Origin: Guyanagaster necrorhizus
Lineage: Eukaryota; Basidiomycota; Agaricomycetes; Agaricales; Physalacriaceae
Direction: 5' to 3'
DNA: 63,192 nucleotides
Assembly (NCBI RefSeq): GCF_019112545.1
Contig: NW_025064942.1
Span: forward strand, 133,484-196,675
A program made the position numbers and the translations under genes. Of this stretch, positions 20,360 through 31,135 are shown piece by piece. Position 1 is the stretch's first letter; every line of letters begins with the position of its first letter. The notes beneath the pieces are model-generated. The model made no database searches and was not told where the DNA came from. It worked only from the letters and a program-made list of their open reading frames with translations.

Positions 20360-21164
20360 ATACTCCGCTCCCACTACTGGCGCAACAACAAAGATACTAT
20401 ACCCGAATGTGACCACCACGAGATTAGTCGCACCTGCGGTGAACTCTGGAAAGCCTTGTCGTCTGAAGAGCAGCAAGTTTACCGAGACTTGGCTGATGAT
20501 GCCAAGAAGGATCACCGTGCGAAGTATCCCAACTACAAATTTAAGCCAGTGCCGCGAAAGAAAAAGACGAGGAAGAGAGTAGATCCATATCCTCATATCA
20601 TAGAGGGTGCCAGGTTCGAAATGTTGATCGGAGGGGGAATTAATGGGGTGAAGCTGGAGAGGGCAGTGGAGATGAATGATACTATGCGCGAGGCCCCTTC
20701 TCCCTCAGCTATCACCAACAGAGACCAAATCGCTATCTCGATGCTCCAGTTTTCTGCTTCTGGGTGTCAAGAAGAGTTCATCTGCAGTGAGGAAGAAATT
20801 CTCATCCCCACCTCAGGCTGCAACGTTCCATCACTCGTCCTAGATGCTCCCAACCTAGAAATGGTCTGTCGATTCTTTTTTCCGCCACAATAGTTTTTTA
20901 CTAATTCCCTACCTTTAGGCCAACCACCTCCCACAGCTCCTCAATTATGCCCACATCGATCCTCAATTCGGAGTCAAGGCGGATGTGGATATTAGCCACT
21001 TTTGGTTTGCGGCCACAGCTGAAAGCCTTGACCCGTTTCCAGCTATTATCACAGCGCCAATGGCAGACTTATTTCAGGCCTTTCCTCCCTATGGCGAGCA
21101 CCACAGTTCGGACATGTTTGATATCAATCCCATTGCCAGTGTTAATGATGCGACGTACATTTAA
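20360..21164 (+). pseudogene. HMG-box transcription factor, 5' end replaced by LTR sequence
   Basis: Encodes most of an HMG box of the fungal MATA/Sox-like type: RSHYWRNNK, then ISRTCGELWKALSSEEQ, VYRDLADDAKKDHRAKYPNY and the basic tail KPVPRKKKTRKR. The first few residues of the box (the usual RPPNAF motif) are absent, because the LTR end at 20359 joins directly to the codons for L-R-S-H. Exon 1 runs to 20863. A 55-nt intron (20864-20918, GTCTG...TTTAG) leads to exon 2, which begins ANHLPQLLNYAHIDPQ and ends with TAA at 21162-21164. Downstream of the box the frame is open throughout. In such proteins the HMG box binds DNA in the nucleus. Without helix 1 and a start codon this copy is probably dead, unless transcribed from the LTR. 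Confidence 0.7.
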
Positions 21165-21392
21165 CTCGACTGACGACCTATAACTAATGCAATACCCTTC
21201 ACTATATGTATCACATTTACTCTCCGAATCATGCTTTCGCAGTATTTGTACACGACTTCTGAACATGTCTCTTTTTTACTATGGTAATTGTCGAAGTTTA
21301 GTATGTTTCGCCGTTGATCATATCCTCATACATTTTATACGGTCTTTCACAAGTACAAAACTTTCTACATAATATCAACCTAGTACTAGTAA

Positions 21393-22255
21393 CTAATTCG
21401 GATATGAGTATCTAATTTGTCTCAGAATGAGTGTACGCAGTCGTAGCAAACCCAACTCTCGAGTTCTCCATATGATACAGGTGTAGAATCTCTCCAAGAA
21501 AGTATAACCGCTGATGAATTCGAGGTCTTGAGGAATATCTCGTCCAAGTTCATTAACAATGAGATAGATGCCACTGGTGTCCCCTCCAATAGCCAATGAG
21601 GCCAGATTTGAGCATTCGGCATCAGCTCATTAGTTACCTACAGGCAAATTTCAATGCGTATCAGATCAGAGTCAAGCAATACCAATGCTGTTGATATGAA
21701 AGTAGAGACTGGAAAGATTGGAGTATTGGGATGAGGTGGTATGAAGAAGACCTGTAGCACTGTCCATTATTGCTCCGGCCCAGGTGGCTGACTGCCAGTT
21801 GTATTTCTCAAATGCATCGGAAGCGAGGTGTACCAGGGTTGTCCATATATATATCTGATCATCAAAACATGGATAGACCATAAGTATATCATTGCATTCA
21901 CCAGTGTCAACGATACCAGCAGCTGATGAGAAAATGGCAGTTGTATTACTATAGGAAATGGACTGGTCAATACACCAGTACTTGTTTGCCATCGAAGTTG
22001 TTGTTATCGGGAGAGGGTTTGTAAGCCCGACAGCAGCAAGAGACGATACAAAAGAACCATGGTCAATTTAATTAAGTGGGAAAGCAGATGCACACCTGGG
22101 ATGTACTCCTTCAATTTCGGCAAGGACACTCTTTCAGTATTGTACTTTGAAGCCCAGACCTGTGGTGCATCATTTGTCTGCTGAGATGCATTTAACTTCG
22201 AACCAGAAGCAAAAAAAGAAGAAAATAGTATCCCTTCTGTCGCCTCCTTCATCAT
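21393..22255 (-). pseudogene. Unidentified gene or gene remnant, minus strand
   Basis: Three open stretches. 22255-22090 begins MMKEATEGILFSSFF. 21992-21672, readable from about 22060, contains a possible signal-like segment and then NKYWCIDQSISYSNTTAIFS and SDAFEKYNWQSATWAGAIMD. 21622-21393 follows. The middle piece looks genuinely coding (Trp/Tyr-rich, NxT sites), perhaps a secreted protein, but I do not recognise the family. No splice pattern I tried joins all three, so it may be broken. Confidence 0.35.
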
Positions 22256-22953
22256 GTGTAATCACAATGTCAGGGGCAGGATCCTGAAAAAAAATGAGTT
22301 AATGAGCTCTCTTGACAGTATAATGCAGTTTACCTTCTTCAACAGATATTCATTAATTGTTGTGGAGAGATTCAAGATCTGTTGTTATAATGAGTTTGCA
22401 TTTCTGAGGCCAATAAAGAAGTTCACCTCACTATTTCTTGCAGGAAATTTAGCCATGGATGTCTCATCTTCCAAGGTCATATCTGACTTGCAGCTGGAAT
22501 TGGAGTCCAGTTCATCTTCATATTCTGTGGCAAGAGATGGAGATTTCATGTCTAAACAAAGGAAGGGGCATCACCAGCATGATTTTCTCCCACCAAAATG
22601 GAGTAAGGCTGTTGTACCAATGAGAATGTATCTCTTGCCATCAGTGGACAAGAGGGCTTTGTTGGGATAGCAATCCTGAGTGAGTACAATAATGTACTCG
22701 AAGATATGATACCAATCAGCAGCAACTGACTTGGATCATAATCCAGACTTATTTAGTATTTTGTAGAAAGATCTCAAAGTAATACAAAATGTATTTAAGT
22801 AGAACATCTCTCTCTCGAAAGGCTAATTCTAATCCTCTGTACATTACTCTGCTCTCTACTTACAACAGGCTTGTTCTCAGAAGATGAAATCTTGTCTTTG
22901 GGAAAGCCTGAAATGGGCTTCAGAACCATCTCTCTATTGTTGAACAGATGAGG
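22256..22953. other. CpG-poor flank left of element C
   Basis: About 0.7 kb with few CpGs and no recognisable gene, ending in the target duplication TGAGG at 22949-22953. An open frame of 138 codons at 22254-22670 has no features that convince me it is coding. Confidence 0.4.
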
Positions 22954-23457
22954 TGTTAAGCCCAAATTCCACATGACCAGTGACATGTGATAAACTGACA
23001 GAACCTCACACTTCGGGTTATACTGTCAGAGTCCACTTGTGTGTGACTAGTGTTGTGTTGTCAAGGCATTTGCAGTTTGCTCGAGATAAGATGGTGAAAG
23101 TAAAACTTTAGCTCGAAGCTGGGGTATTACAGCGAGAGCTATGCTACTTAAATACTGTTCTGTTATCGCACTATAAATAAATGTTCACAAAAGATATTAT
23201 CTGCTGTAGAGCTGTTACCCCTGCTGTTNNNNNNNNNNNNNNNNNNNNNNNNNNNNNNNNNNNNNNNNNNNNNNNNNNNNNNNNNNNNNNNNNNNNNNNN
23301 NNNNNNNNNNNNNNNNNNNNNNNNNNNNNNNNNNNNNNNNNNNNNNNNNNNNNNNNNNNNNNNCCATGGTCCTAAGTGCTGGTCTAAGTGCCCTGACTAA
23401 GCAAAGATAGGGGTCATTTCTGAGAAGAAAGAAAAGAAAATAGGAAAAATCATAACA
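22954..23457 (-). repeat. 3' LTR of copy C (contains the assembly gap)
   Basis: TGTTA...TAACA. Outside the gap it matches the 5' LTR except at 23015, 23082 and 23133, where this copy keeps CG and the other has CA or TG. Confidence 0.9.
23229..23363. other. Assembly gap of 135 N
   Basis: Lies inside the 3' LTR. The matching part of the 5' LTR (29841-29988) is 148 bp, so the true gap is probably about 148 bp. Repeat collapse between the two nearly identical LTRs would explain it. Confidence 0.95.
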
Positions 23458-23470
23458 TTACCCCCTCCTT
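23458..23470 (-). promoter_or_regulatory. Polypurine tract of copy C
   Basis: The minus strand reads aaggagggggtaa immediately before the 3' LTR, as expected for the plus-strand primer. Confidence 0.8.
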
Positions 23471-23494
23471 AAGACCATCATCCCAATGGTTTAG

Positions 23495-24040
23495 TTAGGG
23501 TAAGTCATCCCTGCCAGAAGGAGGTGGCTGATCTGCTGGACCTCTTGTCATTTCAACAGCAGGCTTCAAATGAGTCGAAGGCATGGTACATTGCTCTTCA
23601 CTGTATGTCTCCACTATTTCTGGCTCATCCATCGCAGGGTCATCTTCATCGTCCTCTGTAACATGTCCTTTGTTGTCAGCAGGTTGGTTGATGTATATCT
23701 GGCTAGATAACATCTCCTTCCCTGTTGTCACCACATTTGTTTTTGCAGATATAATGTTGAACATGACCCCCTTCATGTCCAGTTTATTGATTCTGTGTTT
23801 GTAGTCCTGAATGGCATCTTCTGCATTCATGTGTTTTTCGTTGATCCATTGATTTGATTCTGGTCCATAGCCTTTCCAGCTGACTAAGTAGTCAACAGTT
23901 GTTTTCATACCTCCACCTCGTGCTTTAACCTTTTGAGTTTTGTGGTTTAGAACTTCATCGATTTCATAGTGTTCTTCATCATCGATGAGTTCTGCTGGTG
24001 GTGGAGGTGGTCATTCTTGATTTGGAAAGGCTGGTGCCAT
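23495..24040 (-). pseudogene. C-terminal chromodomain of pol, copy C
   Basis: The minus strand encodes ELIDDEEHYEIDEVLNHK, then VDYLVSWKGYGPESNQWI and NAEDAIQDY. This is a complete chromodomain with the aromatic cage pattern, followed by an acidic tail that stops at 23495. It defines the element as a chromovirus. In this clade the domain guides integration toward marked chromatin. The start of the domain is in frame with integrase apart from decay stops. Confidence 0.85.
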
Positions 24041-24397
24041 GTATAGTGTCAATAGTGTTTCATTGAAAACATTATGAATTCTCCAGGTCGTCGGGAGTTG
24101 TAACCTGTATGCAGAATTTCCTATCTTTGCCATGACTTTGAATGGGCCTGTTCATTTGTCTGCCAGTTTCTGTTTTGGCCTTGGTAGGTGAAGGTTCCTT
24201 GTATCCAGCCAAACCCTGTCATTGGTTGAATATTAGTGTGCTGCTTGTTGATGTTTGTCATATTGTTTCTTCATTGTTGAAGCAGCCTTCTTGAGAGCAG
24301 TTTTGGTTTCTTCATGGATCTTCGTCATTGTTGTTGCAAAATCCTTTGATACTGGTGTTGTGGTGTGAACCCATCCTGTTTGCACAACTGGTGGGTT

Positions 24398-25080
24398 TCA
24401 TCCATAATTCACAAAGAACGGTGTTTTCCCCATTGCTGCATGAATTCTGTTGTTATGTTGGAATGCTGCCAATGCTAGCCATTCAGTCCAATCGTCTTGT
24501 TGATAGCTAATGAAAAGTCTAAGGTACTTTTCAATTTCTTGGTTGGCTTGTTCCGTTTGGCCATCCATCTGTGGGTGATAGGCCATTGAGGCGTTTTGTT
24601 TGATATTCAGGAGTCGGTATAGGTTGTCCAAGAACTTGGAGACGAATTGTGGTCCTCTGTCTGAAATGACTACCTGGGGCATGCCATACTTTGCATACAC
24701 CTTGTCATGTAGTATTTTCGCCCATCCTTCAGATGTTAATTCCATTGAGCAGGCAATTGGAATGATCGCTTTTGAGAAGCGATTGACTATGACAATGATT
24801 GCATCATAGCCATCACTTTCGGGAAGTCCCGTTATCATGTCTACTGAGATGTGGGTCCATGGTGATGAAGGGACCTCATTCAGGTGCAGTGGAGCTGCTC
24901 TGGGTTGTGTTGAAGTCTTGCCTCACAAGCCTTGACATATCAGGTGATATCATGGTCCATTTTCAGCCACCAGTACTCCCTCAAGACTAATTCTTTGGTT
25001 TTGGCAATCCTGGGGTGTCCAGTGGTCATGTGATCATGATAGGTGGTGATGATATCACCTCGAAGCCTTTGATCCCTTGG
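24398..25080 (-). pseudogene. Integrase of copy C
   Basis: The catalytic core is open at 24838-24398: DMITGLPESDGYDAIIVIVN with the first Asp, VISDRGPQFVSKFLDNLYRL with the second, and YHPQMDGQTEQANQEIEKYL with the Glu, a normal D,D(35)E layout. The upstream zinc-binding region (about 25080-24900) is interrupted by stops. Downstream is the GPY/F-type region, then the chromodomain. Confidence 0.85.
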
Positions 25081-25425
25081 GATGTAGATTCTTCCATCAT
25101 AGAAGATTAGCCTCTTGTCTATTTTCAGCCCTCACTCATGGTTGAGTGACAGGGTGATTCTTTGATCTCACTTGTGGGAATCCCGAGTAGCACTCTTGAT
25201 TCGTTCATGCATCTCTTCTTCTGTTGGCATAATCATTGTGCAAAAATGTTCTGGTTGTAGTAGTATGACCTCCTTGTTGTCATCTCCTCCTTGGTTGTGA
25301 TCCACCCTGCAGCTGAGGAAATCAGCCTTTTTGTTTGCTACCCCAGCTTTGTGATGCAGAGTGTAGATGTATTCTGATAATTCTGTGACCCATCTGGCTT
25401 GTCTTCGATTAAGCTTTTGGGGTTG

Positions 25426-26976
25426 TCAGAAGTATTGGAGATTTTGGTGATCAGTCCAGATCTTGAATGTTTGACTGGCTCCAATGAGATAATGCCACCA
25501 TTCAGCAAGAGCAAACATTATGGCTAGAAGCTCCTTGTCATAAATTTCATAGTTGCATTCAGTTATTGTGAGCACTTTTGATATAAAGGCGACAGGTCGC
25601 CATTTGCCATCTTGCTCCTGTGAGAGTATGGCTCTGATCATGCCTTCACTAGAGTCAGCTTCTACCTGGAACCTTCCATCCTGACTAGGGATTGCCAGGA
25701 TGATGTCTTCAGCTAGTTGGTGTTTAAAGTTATTGAATGCTTCCTGCTGGGAAATTCCCCAAGTCCATGGGGAATTTCTGGTTAATTGCATCATTGGTCA
25801 CACTATTTTGCTGTAATTTTGGATGAACTGTCAGTAGAAGTTGGTGAATCTGAGGAATGATTGTAGTTCCTTCTTCTTTGTCAGTTCTGGCCATTCAGTT
25901 ACTCCTGTGATCTTGATAGGGTCCATTCTGATACTTCCTTTGCTGATAATGACTCCAAGGTATTCCATCTCTAATACCTTGAATTTGCACTTCTCAGCCT
26001 TGAGAAAGAGTCAGTGCTTCCTCATCAAGGATAGTACTTGTCGTACTATCTTTTGGTGCTCCTCCTTGGTTTTGGACATAATGAGAATGTCATCCAAATA
26101 AATGGTTACTTTCCCTGTGGCAATGAGATCTTTAAAGATGTCATTCATCATCCACTGAAAGATGGCCAGCGAGTTGGTGAGTCTGAAGAACATAACCATC
26201 AGCTCAAAGAGACCACAGTTAGTTTGGAAAGCAGCCTTCCACTCATCACCTTCTTTGATGCACACATTGTTATATCCCCATCAGACATCCAATTTGGTAT
26301 AATATTTAGCACCTTGGAGTTTGTCCATTAACTCCATGATCAAAGGAAGTGGATAACGATTCTTGATCATCATCTCGTTCAGCTTCCGATAATCCTGTAC
26401 TGGTCAGAGTTTCCTGTCCTTCTTTTTGATGAAAAAGAAAGGTGATGCTATTGGTGACTTTGATGGCTGGATCCTTCCACTGGACAAGTTTTCCTGGAGG
26501 AACTTGTCCAGTTCTTGTTGTTTGTTATTGCTTAATGGGTAGCATTTGCAATCAAGATTGGTGTTAGAGTTAGGGATTAGTTCAATAGCATGGTCCCAGG
26601 GCTTTGCATCAGGTAGTTCATCAAAACTTTCCTTTTCGAATAAATCCCAGAAGTCACAGGCCCATGTGGATACCATTTCCTTGAATGTTCTTTCCTCTTT
26701 CTCTGCATTGGCTTTTGCTGCTAGGTCATTAGCATGGTGCATTGCTTTAATGCTAATGGCCCTTTGGGGGTCAACGGCAAGAATCATTTCGCCATCTTCC
26801 ATCTCTTCATCCCATCGATCCTCAGGGTCATTATCCAGTAATTCAAATGGAATCCCCCAGCAATGGCATTGAGCAAAAATGATGCATCCGGTCTTCCAGT
26901 TGATTAATGGGTTGTGTCTGATTAGCCAATCATGACTGAGGAATATTTCTTTGGTTCCTAGATCTGTCATGGCCAA
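25426..26976 (-). pseudogene. Reverse transcriptase and RNase H of copy C
   Basis: The RT frame runs from about 26500 ([21 protein letters not shown]) through LDV-stop-WGYNNV and YLDDILIMSKTKEEHQ (catalytic DD) to the connection. RNase H follows, with VEADSSEGMIRAILSQ, YDKELLAIMFALAEWWHY and KIWTDHQNLQYF. Six TGA codons at 26404, 26281, 26011, 25831, 25798 and 25426 share one frame and each replaces a conserved arginine. I see no indel across the domain. In the ancestor this part copied the RNA into DNA and degraded the template. Confidence 0.9.
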
Positions 26977-27240
26977 TTCAATTCATTCCAAATGATCACC
27001 AATGGTGAGCCTAAGCTCAACATATTCGGTGATTGAGCCAGCTTGGTTCTTGGTTCTATCCACGTTGTAAACAGGGATGGGTGCTGCCATTGCCCAAGTG
27101 GACAATTGGTGCTTGTTGACGAAAGCTCGATTAATACTACTTCCCGTACAGCCACTGTCGATCAAGGCAGAGACTGTATGGGTTGATCAAGATGTTAATG
27201 TCTCGATTTTGGTTTTGGTCAATAAATCGCATCCTGAGGT
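26977..27240 (-). pseudogene. Aspartic protease region of copy C
   Basis: ALIDSGCTGSSINRAFVNKH carries the retropepsin active-site motif as DSG rather than DTG. It is followed by ELRLTIGDHLE-like strands and, at 26404-26976, by a linker with DLGTKEIFLSHDWLIRHNPL, typical of the protease-RT junction in this clade. Copy B has HSG at this site. Confidence 0.75.
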
Positions 27241-27829
27241 TTTGGTGCATCAAATGAATTTTCGTGGTCCATGTAACTCATCAAGCCACTCCAGGGCTCG
27301 ACACCATTCTGCAGCTTTCATTCCAGTGATCATCTCGTCGATTACTTCTTCAGCTTGAGTCTTGTGTACTCAGTTTTTGAGTATAGCCTTTGCCACTGCT
27401 TCATCCTTGGCATCTTTGATGGCTTGCCAAGTCCATTCGGTATTGAATGGCTTGAGCCACATTGTGGGGCCCTCTGCCCCTGTTTGGCCTGAAGGCAATT
27501 GAGCCTGTTTCGTTTTTTTAGCTTGATGAACTGATGATGACAATGCATCTTTGGGGCTCTCTGCCTCTCTTCAGCCCTTCATCAGCGCTTGAGTTATTGA
27601 AGTTGGTTCCTTAGGCGATTCTGGGTTCTGAGTAATAGGGTCAGGTATATTTGAATGCATGCATAATTTAGACATAGGAGTGAAAACTATAGAAGGAGAA
27701 ATATTAGTCTGTCCCTTATTACTCTTGTCCTTGGCTGAGGCAGTCGAATTGCCTACTGCTCGGCCCCATCTTTTACCTCCTCAGGTTTGTCATCATCTCC
27801 AAGGTCCTGTTCCTCCTTCATCAATTCAG

Positions 27830-27960
27830 CAATCTGTGCCCTGATATCCTCCCACATGCATTTGTTCTTCTTCTCTGGGCAATTTTATGCCATGTGGCCT
27901 GGTTGGCCACAATTAAAGCACTTCCCATCCTTCTTGAGGCAGTCCATGTCAATCTGCTTG
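27830..27960 (-). pseudogene. Gag zinc knuckle of copy C (capsid part deleted)
   Basis: KDGKCFNCGQPGHMA-stop-NC aligns with CFNCGQKGHMLRDC of copy B; the stop again replaces an arginine. Upstream in the element the sequence passes directly into ORF0-related DNA. The capsid core seen at 6778-7497 in copy B has no counterpart, which indicates an internal deletion of more than 1 kb. Confidence 0.7.
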
Positions 27961-28222
27961 CCCATTCTGGTACTTGGACCCTTACCAGTTCACTTCCCAT
28001 TGTTTCTTCTCCTGTTCTTGGTGCATGGTTGTGCTGATGATAGATCCCCACTCAAGAATGAGGTCCACTGCCCAGCTGCTTTGGTCCTCCTCCTTGGCCT
28101 CGTCATCCCCTTCGGCCCCCTTGTCGGTGGTCCTCTCAAGGAGGGAACTGCCTTGCTGGCCAAAGGTTTCCAGGGTGAGTGGGTTGGGGTTGAGTACTTG
28201 ACTCGGTGTCATCAGGTCCAGG

Positions 28223-29511
28223 TCAAGAAGTAGACTCCCAGTTGGGCTGCTCTTCTTCTCCTTCTGCTGGCGGCACCACTGCTCTGCGATACCAGTGGAA
28301 GTTTCTATAGAACCAGGGACAAAGAAAGAGATCAGCGATTGGCCTGTCGAGGACCCTTTTGAGGTCCCCAGTGGGGTCAATATGCTCATCATCGCCCCTG
28401 ATTGTTTCCCAGTCTGACGGTATCCTATTTCCCCAGACAGGGATATCATCAGTCTCGGCAATGGTGTCCATCCCATATGATAACGGGTGGTCATCATCAA
28501 GGAGTGTTGGCTCCCTGCAGTGGTAGTCGTCGGCATGGACAGTCCCGGCAGTTGCCCCAGTCCAAGAGTCAGGCTCACTGGCAGGAGTGGCAGGTTTCCA
28601 GAATGGAGAGTTGGTAGTGCCGATTGTGGTGGTGCATTGGGAGCTCTCAGAGGTCCCGGCCCTGTTTTGGACCTGGAGGTGCTGCCTATGGGGGGCATGC
28701 TGGTGACTGGCCTGGTGGTCAGTCCATACCTGTCTGTTGAGGAACTCGGCGAGGGACTGGGGGGTTGGTCATATTGGGTTTGGTACCACTGGATCATGCC
28801 TTGGTAGGCATGAGGCTCCTCTCTGTTCCAGTCTGCTGGCCACTCTTGATGCTGCTTGCCAGTATCGGACCTTGTCCCTGTTGGTGTCATCAAAGAAGGG
28901 GTTGGGACTACTGACCCTTGTTCCCCTTCCACTGCTTCTTGTTGATGAGGCATGTCAGGGTTGATGCCTGTTGGTACTTCTGGTGCTTGGAGCCATCCAA
29001 ATGGCATCCAGAGAGTCTCTAGCCCGGCATCCAATTCCAGACTGGGCGACAGTGGTTCTTGATGCAGAGATGCTGTGCTCAAGGGAGGGGATGGGGGTGT
29101 CGGGTCAGGGTCATTGAAATCCTGTAGCCCAAGGGTTTCCAGGGTCTCAGATGATTGCTGATGGGGGTCTTGGGGGATATTTGTATTGCCACTGCTGCTC
29201 CTCCTCTTCTCTAGAACGTTCTTCAGTCGAGCCCTTAGACTCATCTTCTGTTTCTTTGGGGTGTCAGACAGAGTTTTGGACAGAGGCAGGGATGTTGTGG
29301 AGGGAGAGGTCTGGTGTGACATTTTGGAGGATTGTGTGGATACACTGGAACTCTTGGTAGTGTCAAATGGCCCAGGTGGTAATAGATTGGCATCCATGGC
29401 ACAGCTGTATGATCACCAATAAACCGATCAGTGTTCCAATGATAGAAGCCAAGAGTTTGAAGAACTCATGAGTAAAGTTCAGATCAGATGGATTTAGAGC
29501 AGGGGGCATTC
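28223..29511 (-). pseudogene. ORF0 (leader ORF with a membrane segment) of copy C
   Basis: Starts at 29511 with MPPALNPSDLNFTHEFFKLL, then the hydrophobic run ASIIGTLIGLLVIIQLC. It aligns with copy A, but arginines of A read H, C, T or stop. Several stops break the frame. The last open part (28471-28223) encodes VWGNRIPSDWETI and a Trp/Arg-rich end. A +1 frame over the same DNA (29397-27982) is open for 471 codons. Confidence 0.55.
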
Positions 29512-29551
29512 AGTTTCTCAGCACGGTTGGGCCTGAGAAAGGGAAGCAAGA

Positions 29552-29564
29552 AGCTTCGAGCTAA
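29552..29564 (-). promoter_or_regulatory. Primer-binding site of copy C (self-complementary)
   Basis: agcttcgagctaa on the plus strand, one base from the 5' LTR. It is an exact complement of 29720-29732 in the LTR, where the transcript should begin. A TATA-like cttaaatac (29759-29767) lies 27 nt upstream of that site in the minus sense. Confidence 0.65.
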
Positions 29565-29565
29565 T

Positions 29566-30082
29566 TGTTAAGCCCAAATTCCACATGACCAGTGACATGT
29601 GATAAACTGACAGAACCTCACACTTCAGGTTATACTGTCAGAGTCCACTTGTGTGTGACTAGTGTTGTGTTGTCAAGGCATTTGCAGTTTGCTTGAGATA
29701 AGATGGTGAAAGTAAAACTTTAGCTCGAAGCTGGGGTATTACAGTGAGAGCTATGCTACTTAAATACTGTTCTGTTATCGCACTATAAATAAATGTTCAC
29801 AAAAGATATTATCTGCTGTAGAGCTGTTACCCCTGCTGTTGCCAGGTTCTCCACAAAGGCTGTTGTCTCGCTGTTGTGCTGTTGTCATTGCACTGCAAGT
29901 CAGAGACAAAAGGGGTATTGTCTCTCCCTTCACAGCACACAGCAGTGCGATAGGAGAGTGACCGACTGGGTTACTGAGCTAAGCATTCCCATGGTCCTAA
30001 GTGCTGGTCTAAGTGCCCTGACTAAGCAAAGATAGGGGTCATTTCTGAGAAGAAAGAAAAGAAAATAGGAAAAATCATAACA
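29566..30082 (-). repeat. 5' LTR of copy C
   Basis: 517 bp, TGTTA...TAACA, followed by TGAGG. It contains the predicted promoter (TATA-like 29759-29767) and transcript start (about 29732). Confidence 0.92.
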
Positions 30083-31019
30083 TGAGGCATGAGAGATATG
30101 GTGAATCTTTATGCAAAGATGCACTGCCAGACTGGTTCTCAAAAGTGGAACTATAAGGACAGTGGATGAACTGAAGTGGATAAATATATGTATCCACCAT
30201 AAAACCAGCACCCCATGTGCTACCAATTTTAAGTTGGTCATGATGCTGGGTTTGGTGATATTATGCATTTGAGGCAATCATTTGAAGTAAGGTCCATTCC
30301 CTCAAATATGATGTGATGCTAATACTTTGGCTGGCCCCCACATACTCTGATTGATTCTCATCATTCCAGATGTTCATTCTGGATATCCCATTCCTGCTTG
30401 AGAACATGTTCTGAGAATTGTCTGTGTTTGGTGCCACACCACTGAGGACAGTCTGCATTGGCAGCTTCTCTTTGTGAAGATTATTTTAGTTCTGCAGTGG
30501 GTGCTGCACTGCCATCCATTGTCCAGATAGTCTTTGCTTCAGTTTGCTGATAAATTTTGTTGTTATAACAAACAGATAGTTACATATGGTTGCAGTCTGG
30601 GAGGATAAGATGACCTATGGAGTGTGAATGCACAGAAGGAACTCTGGTTGTTTATTGTAGATGCATACCTACCAGCATGTGAAGTGTTGATATAACCATG
30701 ATGACTCTGTAATAATTTTCAGTTCTCTCTGCCTCCTTGTTAGCAATCATTCAGTTTCTCCATGGAGAAATCCTGCTTTTCATTTAATTCTATATTCAAA
30801 AGTTTATGCAGGGAATAAGCAACCCAACAGGCTTGGTGCAGAATGATAGTGACTCCAGTGTTGACATTCCATTAAAGATAACAACAAGTTTTCTTAGAGA
30901 TCTTTCCCAAGAAAAGTCAAGGAGCACCAAGAAACATTCTGATCGATGGAAGAATTTGAGAATATAGGAATGTCCCTGACTAACAGGGACTTGAGATTCA
31001 GTATGATAAAAACATGTTT
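30083..31019. other. CpG-poor flank right of element C
   Basis: About 0.9 kb with almost no CpG and no gene that I recognise. CpGs return from about 30940 onward, before the tRNA-like module at 31046. Confidence 0.45.
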
Positions 31020-31045
31020 GGGTCCACCGTTTGATAACCTAACAT

Positions 31046-31135
31046 TCGGGTGCGGGGAATGAAAACCCGAGCTACCGCGGACAGCCACATGCCTTGAATG
31101 AAAGGCGGTGATGTTAGCCGTTACCCCATATCCGA
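31046..31135 (-). repeat. tRNA-Glu-like module, minus strand
   Basis: Minus strand: tcggatatggggtaacggct, accgcctttcat, an insert of about 20 nt, cgcggtagctcgggttttca, then ccccgcacccga. The T-arm has mutated (ggttttcatt), so it is probably inactive. Confidence 0.45.

Larger units (their letters stand above)
22954..30082 (-). mobile_element. Chromovirus (Ty3/gypsy LTR retrotransposon) copy C, complete, moderately decayed
   Basis: 7129 bp on the minus strand, with 3' LTR 22954-23457, 5' LTR 29566-30082, and target duplication TGAGG at 22949-22953 and 30083-30087. A polypurine tract (23458-23470) and a primer-binding site (29552-29564) are both in place. Order in the minus sense: ORF0, zinc knuckle, protease, RT, RNase H, integrase, chromodomain. 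The pol frame is recognisable from end to end but carries at least six in-frame TGA codons, each at a conserved arginine. The gag capsid core present in copy B is missing. The LTRs differ at only three compared positions, so the insertion is recent. Confidence 0.92.

Noticed and set aside
22254..22670. 138-codon plus-strand frame as a gene
   Set aside because: It lies in a CpG-poor decayed flank with no motif.
23229..23363. Treating the N run as a biological deletion
   Set aside because: It is an assembly gap inside an LTR whose partner has 148 bp of ordinary sequence there.
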